Source: Bryobacterales bacterium KBS 96 (GTDB taxonomy: Bacteria > Acidobacteriota > Terriglobia > Bryobacterales > Bryobacteraceae). From it: a stretch of DNA of 64,000 nucleotides. The stretch spans positions 2,768,629-2,832,628 of the forward strand of contig KB906767.1 of NCBI GenBank assembly GCA_000381625.1, in the 5' to 3' direction. The notes under the pieces are model-generated. The model was given only the letters and a program-made list of their open reading frames with translations, was not told the DNA's origin and searched no databases. The position numbers and the translations under genes were made by a program. Positions 61,364-64,000 of the stretch are shown piece by piece (positions within the stretch are counted from its first letter, which is position 1; each line of letters starts with the position of its first letter).

Positions 61364-62257
61364 ATGCCCCTGGATGAGCCTAAAAGCGACACGGAAAACG
61401 CCGAATCGGACGAAGAGAGCACCATCGTCCCCGAACTGACTGAAAAGCAGCGCGAGGAAGTGGAAGAGCGCGCCGCCATTACCGCGCTGGTGGTGCATGA
61501 GGCGATCCGGCACGATGGCGACGAAGAACTCCAGCGTCCGATCTCGGCTCTCGCATGGTCGGGACTCGCGGCGGGGCTCTCCATGGGCTTCTCATTCGCC
61601 GTTGAGGCACTCTTTCGGGCGTATCTGCCGCCTCAACCCTGGCGGCCTCTGATTGTGAATCTCGGATACCCGGTCGGATTTCTGATCGTCATCGTGGGAC
61701 GTCAGCAGTTATTCACCGAGAACACGCTGACCGCCATCATTCCGCTACTTGCGAAAAGGAATTTGGCGACGCTCGCCGCCGTCCTGCGCCTCTGGACCGT
61801 CGTGCTGATCGCGAATCTGATTGGGGCGCATATCTTTGCGTGGGTAGTTGGCAATCTGCCGGTCTTCAAGCCGGAAGTGGAGTCCGCGTTGCGCGAGCTT
61901 GCCGTGGAGTCCGCAAATGTCGGATTCGGCGTCGCGCTTCTGCGCGGCATCTTCGCGGGATGGTTGATTGCAATGGTGGTTTGGATGTTGGCGGCGACTC
62001 AGAACGGCCACACCATGATCATCATTATCTTGACTTACGTGGTGGGTCTCGCGGGCCTGACGCACGTGATTGCGGGATCGGTGGAAGTGTTATTTCTGGT
62101 CGCGATTGGCGCGAAAACCTGGGGATCTTACGCGCTCGGCTATCTTCTGCCGACCCTGCTCGGAAATATCATCGGCGGAGTGTCGCTTGTTTCGGCGGTA
62201 AACCATGCGCAGGTGGTCGCCGGACAGCACGCCCAGAGGGCAGCCTCGCGCATGTAG
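61364..62257 (+). CDS. Formate/nitrite-transporter family membrane protein (YfdC-like)
   Basis: 297 residues from ATG 61364. An acidic cytosolic N-terminus (about 1-65, EESTIVPELTEKQREEVEER) leads into six TM helices of the FNT pentamer fold: ALAWSGLAAGLSMGFSFA, LGYPVGFLIVIVGRQQLFTEN, TVVLIANLIGAHIFAW, LLRGIFAGWLIAMVVWML and AYALGYLLPTLLGNIIGG-like end. The GRQQLFTENT loop is characteristic of the YfdC subgroup rather than FocA/NirC. The substrate is unknown. Confidence 0.88.
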   Translation: MPLDEPKSDTENAESDEESTIVPELTEKQREEVEERAAITALVVHEAIRHDGDEELQRPISALAWSGLAAGLSMGFSFAVEALFRAYLPPQPWRPLIVNLGYPVGFLIVIVGRQQLFTENTLTAIIPLLAKRNLATLAAVLRLWTVVLIANLIGAHIFAWVVGNLPVFKPEVESALRELAVESANVGFGVALLRGIFAGWLIAMVVWMLAATQNGHTMIIIILTYVVGLAGLTHVIAGSVEVLFLVAIGAKTWGSYALGYLLPTLLGNIIGGVSLVSAVNHAQVVAGQHAQRAASRM

Positions 62258-62336
62258 AAAGATTGCCTGCTTCGATATTCAAGCCTCGGCGAGAGACCAC
62301 ACGATCGCCATTAATCCCTGAGCCGAAAGTATTCCG

Positions 62337-62683
62337 TCAAGTCACAGCCCGCAAGGGATTGACGATCCTCAGGCCGGCAAACTGCTTTTCATTGTCGGTG
62401 ACCACGACACAATCATTCGCTTCTGCTTACTGCGGCAATGATCATATCGAGCAAACTCCGGCGCCGTCCGGTCAGAGTGCCTTCAGCCATCGATCTTGCC
62501 CAAATGAGGCCGGCTCGTCGAACGGGAGCACCCAGCCTACGAATAGTGCCTGCGGCGCTCGGGGCCCGAGAATCAACGCTCCAACTGCGTCTCATCTGCC
62601 ACAATCTCCGCAGCCTCGTCGCTAAGAGAATCGGGGGAGAGAGTCGCCCATAGCAGAGCGTGTGTATCGAGCAACACTTTCAT
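62337..62683 (-). pseudogene. vapC-type PIN toxin, decayed (apparently chimeric)
   Basis: It starts at ATG 62683, overlapping the repaired antitoxin stop (ATGA), with MKVLLDTHALLWATLSPDSL, a VapC N-terminus, and stops after 36 codons. Further on, in three different frames, are VGWVLPFDEPAS, IWARSMAEGTLTGRRRSLLD with MIIAAV, and ANDCVVVTDNEKQFAGLRI. The last parts belong to the FitB-like PIN subgroup, not the DTHALLWA subgroup. At least three frame changes and a missing middle show it is dead. Confidence 0.75.
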
Positions 62684-62924
62684 TTCTCCTCTCCATTCCA
62701 CAGACGCAGTTCTTCTTCGGGCAGTGGTTCGAAGAATGCCTGTGTCAGAGTGAATTTTGGTGTCGCCAGAACGCCGAGACGCTTTTTGGCGACCGGATCG
62801 CTTCCAACTTCGCGACTGGTGTCTTCTCCCGTCCGGAAGTAATCACGACCACCTCGCCTTTCTGGGCTTTTTTCACCAGCTCCGAGAGGTTGGTTTTTGC
62901 CTCAAATATGCTTGCGGTAATCAT
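62680..62924 (-). pseudogene. Phd/YefM-family antitoxin with one-base frameshift
   Basis: From ATG 62924: MITASIFEAKTNLSELVKKA and VVVITSGREKTPVAKLEAIR, the Phd/YefM DNA-binding part. The annotated frame ends with SAFWRHQNSL at 62745. In the next frame the expected continuation is intact: KKRLGVLATPKFTLTQAFFE and PLPEEELRLWNGEEK, stopping at 62680-62682. One extra A in the A5 run (T5 at 62783-62787 on the plus strand) would restore an 81-residue protein. The neighbouring toxin is also broken. Confidence 0.75.
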
Positions 62925-63333
62925 GGCCAAGGTCGTCCCTGCTAATTTAGCTAAGATAAACTGCGGGTGCAATCAGTCCGCCGTCGTTCAGGAACATCCA
63001 GCGACACAGCCAGTGTGAAGGCGCCAGTGTTCGTTTTCGCCCGCACTCGAACCTCTACCTAGCCGAGAATTGCTGGCCTAAGCCACACTTCGGAGGCCAT
63101 TTCTTCCTACCAGAGTTCTCCGATAAAGCTGAGCTTACCCACTGACGAAACAAAAATTTCTCGCTTTCAGATGACCGAATCTGGACGCCCTCGTCATCGG
63201 AGTGTCACTGTGCGGATACATGGTGGCGTACCGATGTAAACACACGTACACAGCAAAAGAGCCAATTTAGCGACAAATTAAGGAAAGTCGAGAGCTGCTA
63301 TTTTGGACTCAGCCGTGCATATAGACATAAACT
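62925..63333. other. Intergenic region before final gene
   Basis: About 400 bases without a supportable gene. Bases 63215-63330 are AT-rich relative to the window and probably hold the promoter of the outer-membrane protein gene; TTGGAC (63303) and CATAAA (63326) are 17 bases apart but the match is weak. Confidence 0.45.
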
Positions 63334-64000
63334 ATGAGGTTATTCCGATTTACATTAGTTTTTTCCGCCTTCGTGCTTTCCATTGCCGCGCAGGGTATAC
63401 AACCGAGATCCGGACCGTTAACGGATGAGCGAATCATTGCACTCGTACATGCCGGTGTTCGCCCGGATGAACTTGCGCGTGTTATCGCGATGGCCCCCCA
63501 GGTAAGCTTTGACCTCACCCCCGCGGCTACCGACGCAATGATGAAAGCTGGGGTCTCAGAAGACACTATCAAACAGATGGCGGCAAGGGAGGAGGGCACG
63601 GTTCCCGTGGCGCCGGTCCAATCCCCTCCGATATCGCGCCAAGTCACCCCTTCCGCACCGGCAGCGAACGACTCGTCCGCTGAGGCTATTCCGAGATTCA
63701 CGGTTTTCGTTGGGGGTTCTTACGCGCGTATTCACGCAAGCGGAGCCGAGGACTCCCAAGTAGTAGGCGTGCCGGATTTTGTCTTGGAGCAACGAAATCT
63801 AAACTTCAACCTGTATGGCTGGGACACCACGGTTACGGAGAACGTCAATCGCTGGTTCGGCGTAGATTTCGATGCAAGCGGATTGTATGGAATGCCCCAA
63901 CCAAGCTTCTTGTGTTCTGCTTCTTCGATTTCCAATGCTTTTTCATGTCTGACCGATAGCCCGGTTAGACCTGCCATTATCACGAAACTCCACACATTCA
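63334..64000 (+). CDS. Outer-membrane beta-barrel protein, N-terminal part (runs off right edge)
   Basis: The frame is open from ATG 63334 to the window end (222 residues). Signal peptide 1-19 (FRFTLVFSAFVLSIAAQ). Next comes a small helical domain about 28-85 (LTDERIIALVHAGVRPDELAR, ATDAMMKAGVSEDTIKQMAA) often placed before barrels in Acidobacteria, then a Pro-rich linker. Barrel strands begin near 122 (RFTVFVGGSYARI, NLNFNLYGWDTTV, RWFGVDFDASGLYG), OmpA/porin-like. A surface structural or adhesion role is inferred. Confidence 0.75.
   Translation, partial: MRLFRFTLVFSAFVLSIAAQGIQPRSGPLTDERIIALVHAGVRPDELARVIAMAPQVSFDLTPAATDAMMKAGVSEDTIKQMAAREEGTVPVAPVQSPPISRQVTPSAPAANDSSAEAIPRFTVFVGGSYARIHASGAEDSQVVGVPDFVLEQRNLNFNLYGWDTTVTENVNRWFGVDFDASGLYGMPQPSFLCSASSISNAFSCLTDSPVRPAIITKLHTF

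Noticed and set aside
1-64000. tRNA, rRNA, CRISPR array, integrated phage, riboswitch
   Set aside because: None was recognised on reading the intergenic regions; covariance-model and tRNA scans would be needed to be certain.

Overview
The window reads as chromosome of an acidobacterium, most likely of the Bryobacterales/Solibacter type. The evidence is gene content, not a database match: three duplicated-orphan (ADOP-type) ABC permeases, two of them beside PadR regulators; a very large Oar-type carboxypeptidase-regulatory/beta-barrel receptor; several TPR proteins with acidobacterial-style C-termini; and an hpn hopanoid cluster. Coding density is high, GC is moderately high, and most gene gaps are short. 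I saw no rRNA, tRNA, CRISPR array or prophage by eye.

Layout. 0-12.8 kb is mixed housekeeping and ADOP: a truncated TPR protein, an ADOP permease, a Cdd1-like HhH protein, a Cys-rich protein, an acyl-CoA thioesterase, holB with an atypical hfq, uppP with a DUF1479 dioxygenase-like gene, then padR plus ADOP permease. 13-18 kb holds the Oar-like receptor, a decayed gene, and a REP-associated tyrosine transposase (RAYT) flanked on both sides by its probable REP elements. 18-22 kb is an overlapping pair resembling an NfrA/PgaA-type outer-membrane TPR protein and a PgaB/GHL10-like glycosidase. 22-25 kb holds a GlcG-like gene and typA. 25-28.3 kb is a probable inositol module: sugar transporter, myo-inositol oxygenase behind a sigma70-like promoter with a perfect 14-bp palindromic operator, and a LacI regulator. 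28-33 kb holds an M29 aminopeptidase, a PH-like membrane protein, and an ADOP permease/padR pair with a clear promoter overlapped by direct repeats. 33-39 kb has a beta-propeller protein, cytidine deaminase overlapping an exported amidohydrolase, a PEP-CTERM-like protein and a GH27 alpha-galactosidase.

39-48 kb is a compact minus-strand hopanoid operon: ispH, shc, hpnA, hpnG, two zinc-dependent medium-chain dehydrogenases, hpnC, hpnD. It runs from the last MEP-pathway step through squalene formation, cyclisation and side-chain formation. The two dehydrogenases lie directly after hpnG, where the uncharacterised ribosylhopane-to-bacteriohopanetetrol reduction would fit. hpnE and hpnH are not in the window.

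48-62 kb holds a two-domain alpha/beta hydrolase, dgt, a YfgM-like protein, and a divergent LacI-controlled locus. One arm is LacI plus a Gfo/Idh/MocA oxidoreductase; the other is a five-gene operon of two TIM-barrel isomerases, a PhyH dioxygenase, a dihaem cytochrome c and a PQQ dehydrogenase, which suggests periplasmic oxidation coupled to cytoplasmic conversion of a sugar or cyclitol. The end has a lipoprotein, two membrane proteins, a decayed Phd/VapC toxin-antitoxin locus, and the start of an outer-membrane beta-barrel protein cut by the window end.
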